Shown piece by piece: positions 22,401-36,990 of a DNA stretch of 64,000 nt (its first letter is position 1; each line of letters opens with the position of its first letter). Below the pieces are notes generated by a model. It saw only the letters and a list, made by a program, of their open reading frames with translations, ran no database searches and was not told the DNA's origin. The DNA is from Bolinopsis microptera (lineage: Eukaryota; Ctenophora; Tentaculata; Lobata; Bolinopsidae): assembly GCF_026151205.1 (NCBI RefSeq), contig NC_087076.1, forward strand, positions 23,368,828 to 23,432,827, read 5' to 3'. A program made the translations under genes and the position numbers.

Positions 22401-24560
22401 TACTGTGGTTACTATGGAGATTAATGTTAAATCAACCTGCAATGTGTGTTATGGTTTGGTGCTGTTATCATGTATTGACGACAGTTCTTGGGAGAGCTTG
22501 CTCAGCATTGCCACCTTGGAGGGCGGTATATTAATCACTATAGAAGTTGAATTTCCTAGACTACTATAGTTACAAAGTGGGTTTCTGATTTTCTGTTTAC
22601 TTGTGATATGGTTGTTATTTTTGACAGCTTTGAAGGTAGTTACTCTGGACATATGGAGCTTACTCTTGTGACATTTTACTTTCGAGTCGATGGTATCTGG
22701 ATAGAAGCTTCTCATAGCTGTGAGTTCGTACAAGTTTTTCATTTAGGCCTACATTCGTTTCAGCAGACAATTACAGAGAATTTGTTAGTAATCTAGCTAT
22801 TTCAATGCCAGCGAGTCAAAGTTTGAATTTGTTCCCATCAAGGATTTTGAATATTAGTGAGTTTTGCACTTGTAATTCGTTTGCAAAGGTGCGGTTTTAT
22901 GTCTTTTATAGATATGAGTCACCGCTTTCAAGTAACACAGGGATTTTTCGTTTTTACATCATCTGCTTCAGTGTTGTCATTCTCATTTCATATTCAGAAG
23001 CTTAAATGGGTTTTATAACGGTTTTACTGCTAGTTGGGATTCTATTATTGCTGTACAAGTCAACTTTTTATTCTTGTTTGTTATGGTGTTAAATATTCTA
23101 GAGTGAATGGGACTATTACCGTGCGGTTGATCCAATTACTAGATTGGGACCTAAGTAAATAATTTGATAAACCAGTGGGCACAGATCCTCTTTTTTTTAG
23201 AACATTCTATGTTGGTGGATGTTTGCCTTCAAACATGTGGCTTCCTCCGGCTGCATGAGTGATAAAGTGTTGAAACCTACCTTTACCGTCCCTCCTCCCC
23301 CTCTTCCTCTATCAGTCCCTCAATGAATCCTTACAAGGGACAGTATTACGGATTAAAGTAGGCAGTTTGGCCACTCCCTCCTCCAATTTGAGGTGCAGGT
23401 AATCCGTTCGGCCTTATCTGTCAAACTCCTGGTCTAGGTTAGGCTAAGTAAGACAGTGTTATTGTCAAGGAAGTCAGCAAGCAATCATCGAACTGGACAC
23501 AAAAGTTTTTTGGGGAGTTGCTCACGACGAATAAGTTCTTATTAAGTAAAGAACTTTCCTATTTTAATCTGCATTCGAGTTGGTAAAGAGGACAAAGAAA
23601 TATCTTGGCAGGTGTTTGGCCTCTTGAATTTGCTCATTATGATTCTTGATGATCTTATTTAGCAAATTTTTCACGCTGAGTTTTTACATGGTCTTCTAAT
23701 CATCATTTTTATTTCCTCACATATATACAATGGTTTGTTTCCACATGCAAGATAGGTGGTAGGTTTCTATTGGTGGTGTCATACATTCCGAACAGCAGCC
23801 ACTTACAATGTCTTTTGTGATCCTCTCCAAATTTCATACCTGCCCATTTGAATCAGAGGAGATACAAGTATGGCACGTTTTTCAATCTATTGATTGAAGG
23901 TTGAATCTATATCGTACTGCACCCCAGTGAATGACCTTCTGGTAGTAGTGCTTCTTGTAGTGAGCCTGACTCCTGATGGTCATCTTGTATATCTGTTCTG
24001 GGTGTTACACTTGGGCGTGTGAACGGGGTTGTTCAATTCAGTGAAGAGGATTTGCTGGCTACCTCCAAGGTATAGAGTCATTATGCTAGATCTCGGGATG
24101 TTTCACCGGTTTTTGTCTGATGTTCAGGCAGATAACCCTCGCCTTCTTTCATTGCGGTGATCAACACGCGGTTCATTTCAGGGTTCCTTCTGACAGAATC
24201 CTCATTGATTTCAGGACAAGTGTAGCCATTTTATCAGGGATCTCCTCGGTTTTTATTATCTCATCTCTGGATCTCGCCTATACTTGTACCTCTCTCCAAA
24301 TGAAAATACTGAATGCCCATTTCCTGACTGAACTGAAGAGATTCGCAGTATTGGGAGATGGTACTGATTCGCATCAATGTCGATGAATTCTTCCACCGGT
24401 GGTCTACCACAGGTTTTCCTCATGTTTGATTGAAAATAAATTTTTCTGTGCACTTACAGTTAATGGTTAATAATTTATATTTATGTAGACCAAGCTCTGT
24501 GCACGGATGCTTCCTGGAATGATCACCGTTCTTTTTGGGGGCACCCTACCTAAAGCCAAT
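19480..24560 (-). mobile_element. LINE, copy 2
   Basis: Same element as at 1,500-6,560. The catalytic FADD box of the reverse transcriptase is near 20,730, GVPQGSVLGPLLF near 20,800, LKNGKASDIP near 21,440, the WITGG linker near 21,985, GDFNINLHSN near 22,410 and YRPPSG near 22,530. The SGNH-like ORF1 spans about 23,600-24,450. A private AT-rich insertion (21,131-21,188) interrupts the reverse transcriptase. Confidence 0.87.
21131..21188. other. Private AT-rich insertion in copy 2
   Basis: About 55 bases built of short homopolymers (A7, T5, G5) replace the phrase AATCCTTGCGACTGAAAG seen in copies 3 and 4. No target-site duplication or element structure. Probably a read error burst. Confidence 0.75.
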
Positions 24561-25248
24561 TGAGATTATATTATCATATTCCTAGAGAAATAATCAGAAA
24601 TAGAATACACAATCAAATCATCTATGATATATTTTGAGTAGTAACCATATTTATATGCAAAATGCCCCAAACCACATAGTGTAAAACTTATATAGTTTTC
24701 AAATTCCAATATCATCATTAAACCTCAATAAACCTAGTCAATATTATAGCCCAAGGAAAATTATATAACTTATTATATACCTTATGTCATACTACAAAGT
24801 ATTAACAACATTTGAAAATCTGTTGACCAGAGAATAAATTTCTAAGCCTTCATGCAAGTGAAATAATTTAGATGCAATATGAATGCCTAATGTGAGCTAT
24901 CATTTGCAATGTTCCTTGTTAAAAAGTCTGTACAAGAGATATGAGTAACTAATATAGAAGAAAAAACAGGAGTTGTCGTATGTTGTAAAATAATAAAAAT
25001 ATCTAGATATAAATTAGAATATTTAAAATCACATTCAGTCAATATGTGTTCGTCAATAAATTTTACAATTATCAAATGTTAAACTGGGTTGTACTGTCAC
25101 CAAAAAAAAATACAAGTATGATAAGTTAATAAATTAAATGTGGTCTATAAAACTTCCACAAGTTAATAGGTTCAATAAATTTTATGTGGTTTAAAGTGGT
25201 CTTGTTTAGAAGTGGCTTATCATTTAATGCAGAACAGATGATGGTGAT

Positions 25249-27236
25249 TCATGAGGAATTGTCGTCTGTTGGAAGATAGATCGCTCGTTCGGTTATCTCC
25301 ACCAGCATCGCGACACTGTTTCCTGGAAAATAAAAAGTATTATTACTGTTTAATCACCAAGTAAGTGCATTATCCGGCCAAGTTTCAACAATTCTGTAAA
25401 GTTTGAACTGGTGGTGTCGTTTAATAAGTGAACCTCATGTTTAATTTTTTCGCACAGATGATTTTGTTATGGTAAACCTGGTTTAAAGATAACAAAGATC
25501 GCTTTAGTGAGTCTCCATGCCGCAAGCATCTTTTCAGCAGTCCTTCAATGTGCGATAAACAGTCCTGGAAATAAATAGCTTGGTGACGCAATGAATGTCG
25601 AGATTGGTGTATATTGTATTTGAAAGATGATATTACATGCAACAATATCCGAGTTATCTTACTATTTATAAAGCGAATGACGATATATATGTATGTATAT
25701 ATCAGTGCATTTACTGACACCAGCGCATCACTTTTTAACGTAACACTTCCGACATAAAAACCGTAAAAGATATATACAACTGAAACTTTTTTTGATGGGT
25801 CATATGCTTTATATGGCCTTCAATCAGGCATGAAAAAATAAAAATTGGCCAAGGATTATAATTTAGTGCCCAATAAATTGGACTACCAAGTGTGTCAAAC
25901 CGCGAATTAAATATGGTAATAATCATTTTAGTCTCTCGAGTCTTAAAACCTACTTTAGGGTTAGCCGGGTCTGCTAGACTATACTTCTTGGACAAACCTG
26001 AAAAAGCATAGACAATCCATTCTTTGACACAGTAAGGTTAGCTCAATAAACTTTGTTCCCTGTTTTGCAATGTGCTCAATGTTGTATTCAGGCCAGGGTC
26101 GTTACTTAACTTAACACTCTGGCAATCCTGCATGAGCGTTTTTTGATTAAGTAGGCCAGAATCAATGTTGAATTACAAAGATACAAGTTTTGGCTAACAA
26201 AAACTAGGTTTTTACGAAAATACAAAGCGGGAGATTACATCTTTAAAAATTTGTATTATCGTTTAAATCTTACCTGTCCGAGCTATTGCCGACAGCTATA
26301 ATCCAGGGTTTCACCGACTTTTCATGTTTCTCTGATTTTGGAACTGATTACCTGGTAATTGCCACCCGAACGTAGAGTACTGTGGGGTTATCTGCACTGT
26401 TACCTGGTCGTTTACTTTTACACATGTTTATATGTATTCCAGTTTACCTCAGATGATTATATTCGTATTGATTACACTTCTTATTACACTCAATCTGCAT
26501 TTATAATCATTTAAACATTTATTATTTTGTTTCGGAATAATTTTTCACTGTCATAGATTTCCTTATCCAGGTGCAGAGTATGTAAATATCTTTTCCTTTG
26601 TAGATTAAACATTAATTCAAGGCTGTAACTCAATCAATGAGAAATGATTGAAATCTGTTTTCACCAAAACACGAGAACTATCATTCTGATGAAAATAAAG
26701 ATTAATTTCACAAACAACTTGTCAAACAGACCTGTCTCCCCATCTCCAACATGAGCGATACATTGGTTAACAGGGCATGAGAGGAATGTTCAGAGTTGCG
26801 CAGGATGTGCGCGCCTGCAACAGCAGTGGCTGACTAGCGGCCGCTCCCATGCCCCCGGTCCTTTAGAATACTCACATCATTCTATATCGGATATGATCCC
26901 TCGCTTCCTCCCCCTGAAAAAGATGAGGATACGTTGTTAAGCTGCACGTTTTTCCTTAAAAAACTACACAACAAGGTTTCAGTATTGTCGGTGAAAGCCT
27001 GAGATTGGAGTCATGTTAAAGTTTTAAACAGCAACTTTACTCGATTAGCCTGTTTTGACTTGGTTTGAGGATATTGTCTCGGTGTGTTGCGCGGTGTGAC
27101 GTGGTATGAAAACCACGATTGACCCGTGGGAGCACAAGTAGGTGCGTCGGGGGTTGACAATTCTTCACCATCCCGCACAATCCCCTACTCCCTATCATGT
27201 TTGCACTTCCTTCCAAAAACCGATTGAGATAACCAT
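25249..27236 (-). CDS. OSGEP: OSGEP/Kae1, copy 2, apparently truncated
   Basis: Second copy of the gene described at 7,270-9,364, with the start at 27,236. It gives clear readings of the donor after exon 3 (GTAAGATTT, near 26,270) and of exon 5 (DCLSHIEGLLKRCL, near 25,560). The last exon reaches a TCATGA stop at 25,249, shared with copy 3, before the family's C-terminal part. Frames are broken by indels. Confidence 0.86.
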
Positions 27237-27454
27237 TGTTTCAGCTATCTATAAATAGTTGGAAATTAATTGTGCTGAATGTTGCTTACTATTCGTTTCA
27301 ATTAATACAGTATATAAAAATAAATTGTTTGAGTACACAGTAAATTAGGCGTAAAATTACCATTCTATAGTCAATTATACGGTAAAAGAATAAGTTAAAT
27401 AAAAAAGTTAAACCGGTAGTCAATATTCGTCATAAACGTTCACAAAAGTAATGC

Positions 27455-28731
27455 TAGCTATATGTCAGCTGAAAAAAGCAGCAGTCTCGTTCGACTTTTA
27501 TTTCCTTCGTTACTAATATGTTTAATTTTCTTTTTTGGTAGACTCATCCTTCTACGAATCTGATCATCATCATCATTATCTCTCGAATCACCATATCCTT
27601 ATCACTGTCCTCAATGCAGAAAGTTCTTAATATCCTCGTCCAGTTTCTCACACGGTCCACGCCCGAACAAATAATCCATGTCTATTGACAAGATTTCCTC
27701 TTCTCATGCGACAAACACAAGCCTCTCTATTTAGAGTTATCTGAGTGATCCCCATGTGGGTCAGGGGTTTCGTGAGGAAAGAGGGAGGTAGCTCGAGAAT
27801 AACACCGTCCATACATCTAAAAACTAGAATTTCTCAGAATATCACAACTCAGTATCCACGTCACTTCCTCCTGAACGGGTATCCTGTTGATATATCCCCC
27901 CAGTTGTCCATACGTAAAATATGTTCAACACCCCTCTCCGTCCCGCACACAACTTTACTGTTGGTACGCACCACGTACATGTTACCAGCTCACTGTCACA
28001 TTCGTCATGAACGTGTGCTCATGAGTTTGCGTTTGTCGTGAGTTCCAGACAGAGAGGCAGACCATCTCCAGATGCAGCTACCAGGGTGATCTGTGGAACG
28101 ACTGAGTAGGAGGTGATGAGTTGTCGTGACTCTGGTTGTATCAATTCACGATGTGTTCTTCTTTTCTTCAGATCCCACAATTTTATAACTGTAAATTGGA
28201 AAAGCATTAGGTAAAGTTTGTTAAATGCCACATAGGCTATAATTAGGATAGATTGAATGATATTTGACTTTGAGGAGAATCAGCAAGATTTTCAGTATTA
28301 TTACTCAAAACCTCACCAAAAACATTCACATATAAAACTGAGCTTAAAAACTAAAGAAAGTAAAAAACAAACTTACCCCTTCGTCATCCCCACGTAGCGA
28401 ATACCTTCCCATCCTGACTTCACACAGTGCATACAGCGGATTATCGTGAGCATTTTTTGATACCTATGTGTTACTTTCCTAGTTCAATATCACACACACA
28501 AAAATTTTTGTCAACTTGAAATGGAAACAGGCGTGAGGCCTGAAAACAAAATACGCCGACAAGGAGTCCGCGTGATGTAGTACAGTATTATTTTGGAGAT
28601 ATCATCTTGCTGGGACAGAAGGACGTATCTCACCCTCGGATGGTGCTGACTGATGTGAGGTCCTGGTTCGGATGGGAGATGATTGTCGAAAGGAAGGCTG
28701 TTAGTTTGAGAAATCTTTTGGGCTTCTTCAT
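27455..28731 (-). CDS. WDR55: WDR55, copy 2
   Basis: Second copy of the gene at 9,576-10,843, with the start at 28,731. The clearest single-copy reading is IKLWDLKKRRTHRELIQPE at about 28,150-28,190, a WD40 strand ending in the usual tryptophan-aspartate. The acidic serine-rich tail is near 27,540-27,620. Confidence 0.86.
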
Positions 28732-29253
28732 TGTGCTTCGTGTTTCTTAATACTTGTAGTCACAACTCTTCTGCATGACTATCTGAGATCATATTATAAT
28801 AACGGTACGGGATATAATGCATGTTTCGTGATTATGCACTCCACAAAGCAATACATTGCAAACAGAGTACATGATATGACTTCTAATTTTTGCTTCATTT
28901 AAACACAGAAAAATTACATCTGTCGTATCTTATTAAAATTATATAATCAGTTCGTACTTAAAACTCACAAGAAATATGTAAATATGCTGTGTGGTAGACG
29001 TTAAAGTCAAATTATATTTGTCAAACTGTATTGCGTCGTAGTTGTGTCATAAAAAAAACAGTAGCCTGTTTGAGTTTTGTATCAAAATAAACTGTTTAAT
29101 TTCAAGAGTTAATACCCTTTTTATCCATATCATAGTTGTTATTTCTTGTAATCCGATAACATTCTAGTTGACTGTACTTTATTGAAATACTTTTTCCAGT
29201 ATTTTTAAGATTAAATGTAGTTCAGAAACTCAGGAAACTCAGAAACTCATGAT

Positions 29254-30470
29254 TCAATCTTTTGAATCCTCACTAGTCCGACGGATGTTGTCTCCTTTTT
29301 TTCTTCTTTTTATTTTCTTTTCTAGAACTCCTCTTTTTACCATGATCTGTATCTTTCTCCTCAGGGGATTGATCTGACTTTTTCCTTTTCTTCTTCTTGT
29401 CTTCTTCTTCTTCTTCTTCTTTTTCTTTTCGGAGTCCTTCATCACTGCACATAGTATCTTCTCCAACATTGCTTTCATCTGAGCTTACCTCAACTCTTTT
29501 TGGTGTGTGCCTCCTCCTTCCTGGTCATCGTGCTGGGAATTATTTTAATTATTTTAATTATTAATTACACTTGCAACACAGGCATAGCTCTATGAAATAT
29601 TTACCTACTTACTTGCACTTGTGTCGGTCTGTAGAAGCATTTGAACTCGGGCTTGTCTGCCACAGGCTATCCCGAATTTAGAAGCTTGCTTTCTTCATTC
29701 ATCATATTATTATATTGATAATTGTAATTACATCAATTTTTATTGCTTGATTGGATTTTCAAATATAAATGTGTAAGTGAACTATGAATACTGATCGTTC
29801 ATTACTGATGGGCAAATCGGTCGATTACATTTTTAAAACGAACACTTCTAAAAACTAGAATTACACGTAGGGTCCAACGAAGATCCTTCTAGCTCACAAA
29901 GCATTTCTTACTTCTGCCGCATCATGTGACATTGGAATCCTCGTGCATCTTACGAAACTGTTCGTTCTGAAGGTTCCCTTTAGAGGCTAAAGTACACTCT
30001 TTTTTCCTGTTCGGTGACCAAACTGTTTGGCATCGCCAACTTTGCATCACTTTTACCTCCTTCCCTAGTGGACATCCACCAGCGGAGGCTTTTGTTGGGG
30101 CAGAACTTCATAAATTCTCGACTGCAACGAAAAAACATACATTATGTGCCATAACTTATTACCTCGAAAACATTTTACTCGAAATAATAGTACAGCATAG
30201 CACGAATATAAAATTTAATCAATAAGACGTATTAAAACGTTTATAAACAACTTGTTACACTTGTTTGTTAGAAACACTTGTAACGTTCTTACCTCGCAGT
30301 TCTACGGCAGGTCGGGCACACAGTTCCTGGGTTTTCGCTCAAGTTCTGCCTCGTGACCTCTTTCTATGGATCTTGGTTGAACAGGTCCAGTTGTTTTAAC
30401 TTGTTGCTCTTTTCTCGGAGTTTGGGAGGCCAGGCGATCTCGAGATTGGGGGGATACTGAACCTTCGACT
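29254..30470 (-). CDS. RP9: RP9/PAP-1 homologue, copy 2
   Basis: Second copy of the gene at 11,358-12,621. The lysine-rich tail is readable down to the stop at 29,254 (SEDSKD). Exon 2 with CWRC and HEDPMYH lies at about 29,915-30,125. The start codon near 30,470 is damaged in this copy. No poly-C run here. Confidence 0.85.
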
Positions 30471-31216
30471 TTTCTCGCTACAGGGTGGGATATTGTATAT
30501 ACAAATGGATATTTTAGGAGGGTTTAGGGTCTGTAGGAAGATGAATTAAAACAATTCAGGAACGAAAATTAGAGCTTTCACATAATAGGAATGAATCGTG
30601 CAAAATATCCAAAGCTTTGATTATCTAGAATATTGCCAAACTTTATGTAGTCAGTAACTCGATTCTGATCATTAATCAGCGAAATAAAAAACATGAACTA
30701 AAAATTAAAGAGCTGGTGGTCATACGTATATAACTTCCACAATTTACTTATATATCGGTTACCATATCATCATTTTAGTAGTCGGTTATGTAGATGTTCT
30801 TGAAAAATAAATGTATTAACATCAACTCTAAATAATATTTTGATCGTCGAGAATATAACTAAAAAGTCTAGGGCTAAGAGGGTCCAAGGTGAAATTTTGA
30901 TTAGTTAAATATTATATCCTTAATAACAGACCGATGAGCTAAAAGGTACAACATAGACATTGGAAAAACTAACTCTAAATGTTATTCTCACTAATTCAAT
31001 ATAATTAATAATCAAATAACGTTAAGAATTGATAAAATATGATTATAAGTAACTGTCAGCATAAAACTATGTTAATGGTAGATGGAAATTTAAGGGACTT
31101 TAAAGTAAAATAAGCTACTGGTTGCATTTTAATGAAAAATACGAGTAATTATAAATCAGTCTGTGGAGACAGAAATATTAAACCTTAACCCAACCTAAAA
31201 TTAAATGTTTTCAGAG

Positions 31217-31835
31217 TTTCTCACCTTGGACAGTTTACAATACTAGTTCTGGAAGTCCGCTAAAGACAACAGCGTACTTATCCCACGGCCGGGTGGACTG
31301 TGCATTAACCAAACAAAACGATCAGATCCAGGATTGTAAAAGAACTTCCGGGTAGTGGTCATGTATGGAGCACATCAGGGGCCCGAACTCAGACACGGTG
31401 ATGAAGATGAAGTTTGACCGATGGCACTGGCAAATCCGAAAGTGATGTTTTCCGGGAACGACTTCGGTTGTTTTGTGCAGATTGTGTGGGCTTCCAGGTT
31501 CTCTCCGTGGCCAACAGAGATTCGTCATGACTACGAAATATATTGTCATAATTGATTATGCAATATAATCTCTTTATTTATAAACTTTAAGGATGCCACG
31601 GGAAGTTAATTAGGACACGTGGACAGCATTTTAACCAACCATTTGCCAATGTTCTCTAGGAGAGTACACTCTCTGCTTGGAATTTTATTGATAGTTGGAT
31701 TATCTAAATATTTCTTACCAATGCTGGGGGAAAAGGGTTCATCATTAAAATCATTTTTTGTTATTATGGTTAAGTTGAGCTTTCATTTCCGTGTCCTATC
31801 ATTTCTCCTGAGCCACCACTAAGTTAGACCGTCTG
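31217..31835 (-). CDS. Possible minus-strand exons, copy 2
   Basis: Matches the three-block candidate at 13,367-13,950. Block b is open on the minus strand in part (SNFIFITVSEFGPLMCS in one frame). Direction and product unresolved. Confidence 0.3.
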
Positions 31836-31872
31836 TAAGTGAATAATAATTAGTGGAAATTGTGAGTACGTA

Positions 31873-32523
31873 ATGGAAAACTTTGCCATGCAAGAGCAGG
31901 CTACTTATATTGTCATGCGATGAGATGTCTGTAATACTGGCAAGTATTTTATGGTCAAAGTATTTAACATTTTAATCAAATCGGTTTAATTATAAGTAAA
32001 AACGACGGCAATCTGTGCAGATTATAAGTTTTGATCTATATGTTAGTCACTCTCATATATCAAAAAGCTAACTGTTCGATAGAGTTAGTTATATTGTCGT
32101 GGTACCCACCAAGTGTCAAGGATGTGAGAAGTACATTTTCACAGAACCAAATCGTAAATCAAGCCGTCAGATTTACCGTTTCTTTATTCATGAAAAGAGC
32201 AACTCCAACTACTATCAACATCACGACAGGTACTGACAATATTATACCTTTGTCCTGAGTTAATTTGAAAATAAACCTAAGGTTATCGTCACTATAACAT
32301 TTTTGTCATTGTTATTTTCAAATTAATCACTATTGTGATACATGGAGCAAAGCTTGACTGTTCAAATTTAACATCATAAAACCAGACTTGCTTTGTTTTA
32401 ACGTACAGCTATATATCACCTATGCAGCATCACGGGAATGGTTTACAAACTCTTTCCCAACACTTGAGTCGGATTTGTTGACCCTTTTAAGGGACGGCTT
32501 TTGGAAGCCACATCGGCTCCAAC
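31873..32523 (+). CDS. Possible three-exon plus-strand gene, copy 2
   Basis: Matches p1-p3 at 14,001-14,659. Exon p2 (about 32,102-32,229) gives WYPPSVKDVRSTF and RATPTTINITTG in one frame without a break. Exon p3 is about 32,408-32,523, ending at GTAAGTAA. Confidence 0.43.
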
Positions 32524-33647
32524 GTAAGTAATCCGCAGATTCAAACATCAAGGTATGCTGGGTCTTGTTCCGGAGGCGAGTCTGTCACAAGAAGTATTCC
32601 TGTAATTATATGTGTCATTTACAGGACACAATGTAAGACCACTTTCCGGTACATGAACACTATTTGGCTTCTAAAAAATAGCCAATTTTAATAGTTCAAT
32701 GCGTTTGTTAGTACATGGTTTTTTTAGACATGATTATGTAGTACCATTACCTTTGGCGAACACTAGCTTTGATGATTGCACTGGCAAAAGTCAGAACATG
32801 GGATAGAAATATCTCTCAATTTCGGCCCCTATGTTCCTCTTGTTATTTTCTCTTGGTCTATTGCAGTTGTAGAGTAGCACAGAATTTTCCTGAAAAGTAG
32901 TTTAAAATGAAACTATTAAGTTTAAGGGATTTTTGTTATGAATAAGATAATGTTCATTGTTTGAGTAAGCATTAAAGCAGCTCAATTGGTTAGATAGAGG
33001 AATCTTAATCATGGACACAGATACTGATTTACTGACATATTTTAACATAAGTAATGTACGAGTGAATTATATATATCACCATCTTACCTAATTAAAACAT
33101 AGTAGTAACTTGGCTTTGTGTCCCAATTTCATGATATAAAACTCTAAATCTGAGAGAATGGTGTTATCAGAAAACAGTTAACTATAATATTACAAGTTAT
33201 TATAATTGGTTTATGTAACTTAACCCAAAACACCTCCTCTAATCTTTAAATAAGGTTAATGCTAAAAAAACTTGGTAAGTATAAAAAAACAACTTCATTT
33301 ACGATTTATATTATGGTGAAAACAAATATGATAAATTTATAGTAATGAATGACATTATTTGTGATAACAGCGTTTACTATGTGACTTAATTTTCATTGCA
33401 ATCTCAAATCAAACTGTTTGACTGGACACAAATCAAAGTAATCTTAAATAGCTCCTGGGAACAAATATTGTAGTAGTACTTTGTGCAAAGATTTGTCGAT
33501 TTGTGAGGTCAAAGTACAGTTGTCAACAACAATCTTTTATATATACTACAGAGGAAAGAAAACAAGACAAAGCACATTGCAGGGTTACCTCACGCCGAAA
33601 AATGGAGTTCCTGTTAGGTACAAGCGACTCCAAAATCAAAGCTATTA

Positions 33648-33811
33648 GGGGTCGTTCACATATTACGTAATCTGTTTTGGAACAATTTTTTAACCCCCTT
33701 CACCTCGTAAGCAGTTTACACAAAGCTATTGTTTCGTCAAAATTACACCTTAGTTACTCATTTGGAAAACCCTTCTCACCTCGGCTGATTAGTAATAGTG
33801 TGAGCGACCCC
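33648..33811. mobile_element. MITE-like element, copy 2
   Basis: Cleanest copy of the left end: GGGGTCGTTCACATATTACG; right end GTGAGCGACCCC. Same element as at 15,777-15,934. Confidence 0.72.
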
Positions 33812-35329
33812 TGAGTACCTGGTAACTTACTTTGAAACATATAACAAACGTTGTGTGAATATTTTTCATAAAAAAATTGTCGAATTCGATAGCGCGCGAT
33901 TTAAAATTTTTGGCAAACATACGCGATGGTCCATTGTGTAACATTATTCAATGCTTGTTATCATTGATATAAAACGGACAATTAAAGTGTTTTTTCCTAT
34001 TTGCACATTGAATGTGCGCAGCGTACGAGGCGTCAACGTCCTTGACGGGTGATACTGGTAAAAATTTGTTCCAAAGACCGTCGACGGAGTCCGCCCAGCG
34101 TTTTTGTAGGTTATAAACCTACAAAATTGCAATGATACAGTTTGGATTTGCAAATTTACTCGTCTAATTTATGCTGAAGTAGCGCACGCTGCTTCCCTTT
34201 GATCTCACCAGAAAAACTATGTCTTGGTCCATGGCTCTAGTAAATTTCCGACCTTTCTTCCTACATTCAATTATCAAGAGCACGTATAAAAAAGCTCGTA
34301 CTGAATACCCAGCATTTGCAATACACCTGGGACGTGAAATTGAGTGGCTCCCCACTAAATAGCTGGGCTTGAACCAGACTTAGTCATTCAGCATCCCACC
34401 CTTGCAACAACTAATTACAATAAGCGCTAATTATTACCTGTTTCAAAGCATCCTGTCATGGAAGTTCCACTGACTGCCGTGTGAAATCTTTGGATCTATT
34501 TTTTTGATCTATTTTTATTATTGATATGAGTTTTATTTCCTTTATATTCCTCGCAGAATTTCATGTCCGCCTGACAAACCTGGCACCATCAATATCCTAC
34601 TCTAGACAACCCCAGCACTCATCATGCTTGTTGAATTCAAAACTAGTTGACCAGGCTACGTTACTGTTTCACTGGTCATACTGGAACCCTTGGGACATGC
34701 ACAAGACAATTAGCATGTTTGGTCCTGCAGAGTGGGGTTCCTTGTCTTGGATCGGTGTTTTGATCCGTCTTTTCTTAAAATTTTCCATTTGGTCAACTTA
34801 GAATCACCTTTTAAATTTTAATCGACACCACTGGGTCCTCCTAGTTAAATTTAGCTCATGGCACGACTATCGAACGTAACAGTTAAATAGGTGTGACCTA
34901 CTATTATATTCTTATAATTATATCATATGAATCGATGCACTTGATAATAAATAAAATACTTTGTTTTTAACTAAAAATACTTTGTTTTACTAAAAAGAGG
35001 CAAGCGGTGGGTCTGCATTTCATTAACATTTGAAATGTTTGGGATTGTGCTTTGACATTACCTAGCTTGATAGTTCCTTGTTTGCTCCTTCTCACGTATT
35101 TTTCTTCCTGTATCGACGTTCATGAAGCTTGAATAAAGCGCCGTGCAAAGCGCTAGTGACTGGCGTGCCATGTAAATATTAAGTAAAACTATAAAAAGAA
35201 AATCACGAAAAACAACTTTTTTTATCGAGGTAGACCGTGCATTTTGATGTTATATTAAATTATTATTTTCGCACTTGTTTTTCGAACGCTTAATGGATGA
35301 GATATGGGGACTGACAATTTTGGTATAGG

Positions 35330-35590
35330 GTTGGAGGACTTCGCCGCCTCGTCGCGCATGCGGTACTAGCTTCTTGCTTCGCATCTTCGATGCGCGTCAT
35401 CGTCGTCGTCGTCATCGTCTCGTCGTCGATCGTTGCTCGGCTTCGCTGAGCAACGTTCTGGACGGATTGACATTGTCATTCTTAGGTTTAGCGCGCAAAA
35501 TCTTAAACAGTGTATAACTTTATCATTTTTCTTTAACCAGCAGTGATTTACCGCGCCAGATTAATGAATGGCGCCGCGCTATATCGTAAA
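35330..35590. repeat. Hairpin cluster with CGT microsatellite, copy 2
   Basis: Contains CATCGTCGTCGTCGTCATCG followed by TTGCTCGGCTTCGCTGAGCA, a hairpin, and the pair TTTAGCGCG and CGCGCTATA. Same cluster as at 17,480-17,750. Confidence 0.5.
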
Positions 35591-36508
35591 CTTGCAGTCA
35601 TTTATATCTTATATTTTAGTTTTTGTATCTCTTATACGTAACGCGAAATAAGTTGTATCACAACTCCCGGTTTTGGACCCCAATGTTAACCTTGCAGCTA
35701 ACTGTGCCAGCCCAATATACTCTAGAAGTATTGATCACACCTATTTTATGAACAAGCGATCCATAATTATATAATCAGATACTCATCAACAGCAGCAGTT
35801 TTCCGTCCGTGTGATGTGTTGTCCTTCTCATTTCTGTGTCCCGTCAGTTGTGTTTGTGTATTGTATTGTAGTAGTGTTTTATTATTTAATCGAAACGTAA
35901 CTCAATAGTTTATTATAACAAACACAAATCTATTTTAAATAATTGATTAATATCGATATATACCAACAACCAATATATTAATTATTCTTTATAACCTTTT
36001 ATATATGTGTTTAACGATCGATGGCATATCTAATTTCGATAATGAACTTCATATTATTAGTGCCGCGTGATGATAAATATTTTGGGATTCAATCCTCCCA
36101 TGTGGCGCTAACATACTTTTGCTGCATGGCCGGTTTTAGTTGAGTTTGTGCTCCAAAAGTGGTAAATTCGGGTGCTAGTAAGCTATTGCAGGCAACTGGT
36201 CCTTTGCAATAATAAAACAAAAGTTAATAAAAACAAAGTTAAATTTAATTACCATTTATTCATTCAATAACAATATCATAAATTCTATATTGGAATACAC
36301 AATGCAGAATGGATGTCTTAATAATATAATTTTGTTGGTCGCTAATTATCTATTTACTTTCAAAGTTGAAATTTAGTTAAGTTGAAATGCCACCACTTCA
36401 TAGTAGGGTAATATATTAATTCTTAAAAATTTTAATTGAGAAGATTTCTCTTTGACTTAAAATTTTAAATTTAGAAAAGATATCTTATTTTTAAATTGTT
36501 GGTTACAG

Positions 36509-36990
36509 TTCTATGGACAGTACTGGCATGATTCAATTTTATTGTGGCTGGTAAAAGGACCCAGTTGCCTGTAAGGGCTCTTTACGAACACCTGGGGACC
36601 ACAATGTGCATGGGATCCAGGCAGTTGTTTTATGTGAGAGCAATTTATTTTATTCGGAAGCTATGGTTACGTTGGTATAGCTGGTGGTCATGTTTTAAAG
36701 GTCAGTTTATTCTTTGTGTGCTAATTATCCATCCTGAGCTTAGTGATGTTGAGTAAATCATGCCCTTCTACAATATATCACGTTTAATTATTAATTTGTT
36801 TTTACCACAGAAACTGTGGCACTAGGTCAGAATTTATAAATTGTACTCTCATTGACTCATTGATAGTTAAAGCGTTTTTTTCCCCAGCACTATACACAAC
36901 AAAAAAACCTGTCGGCCCACCTCGAGGGAAACACGTCGCAGAACGAGGAACCATTTGTGTCCTCTTTTCTTTGCGATCGTGTGTATTTCT
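36509..36990 (+). CDS. Possible plus-strand gene with membrane-like segment, copy 3
   Basis: Same candidate exons as at 721-1,205. Here VAGKRTQLPVRAL and WYSWWSCFKGQFIL are readable, then LIIHPELSDV to a donor-like GTTGAGTAAATC. Function unknown. Confidence 0.36.

Larger units (their letters stand above)
17991..35815. repeat. Copy 2 of the 17.8-kb direct tandem unit
   Basis: Full-length second copy, same orientation and gene order as copy 1. It carries a private AT-rich insertion of about 55 bases near 21,131-21,188 inside the reverse transcriptase region. Stretches not covered by an entry below correspond to the same non-coding stretches described for copy 1. Confidence 0.95.
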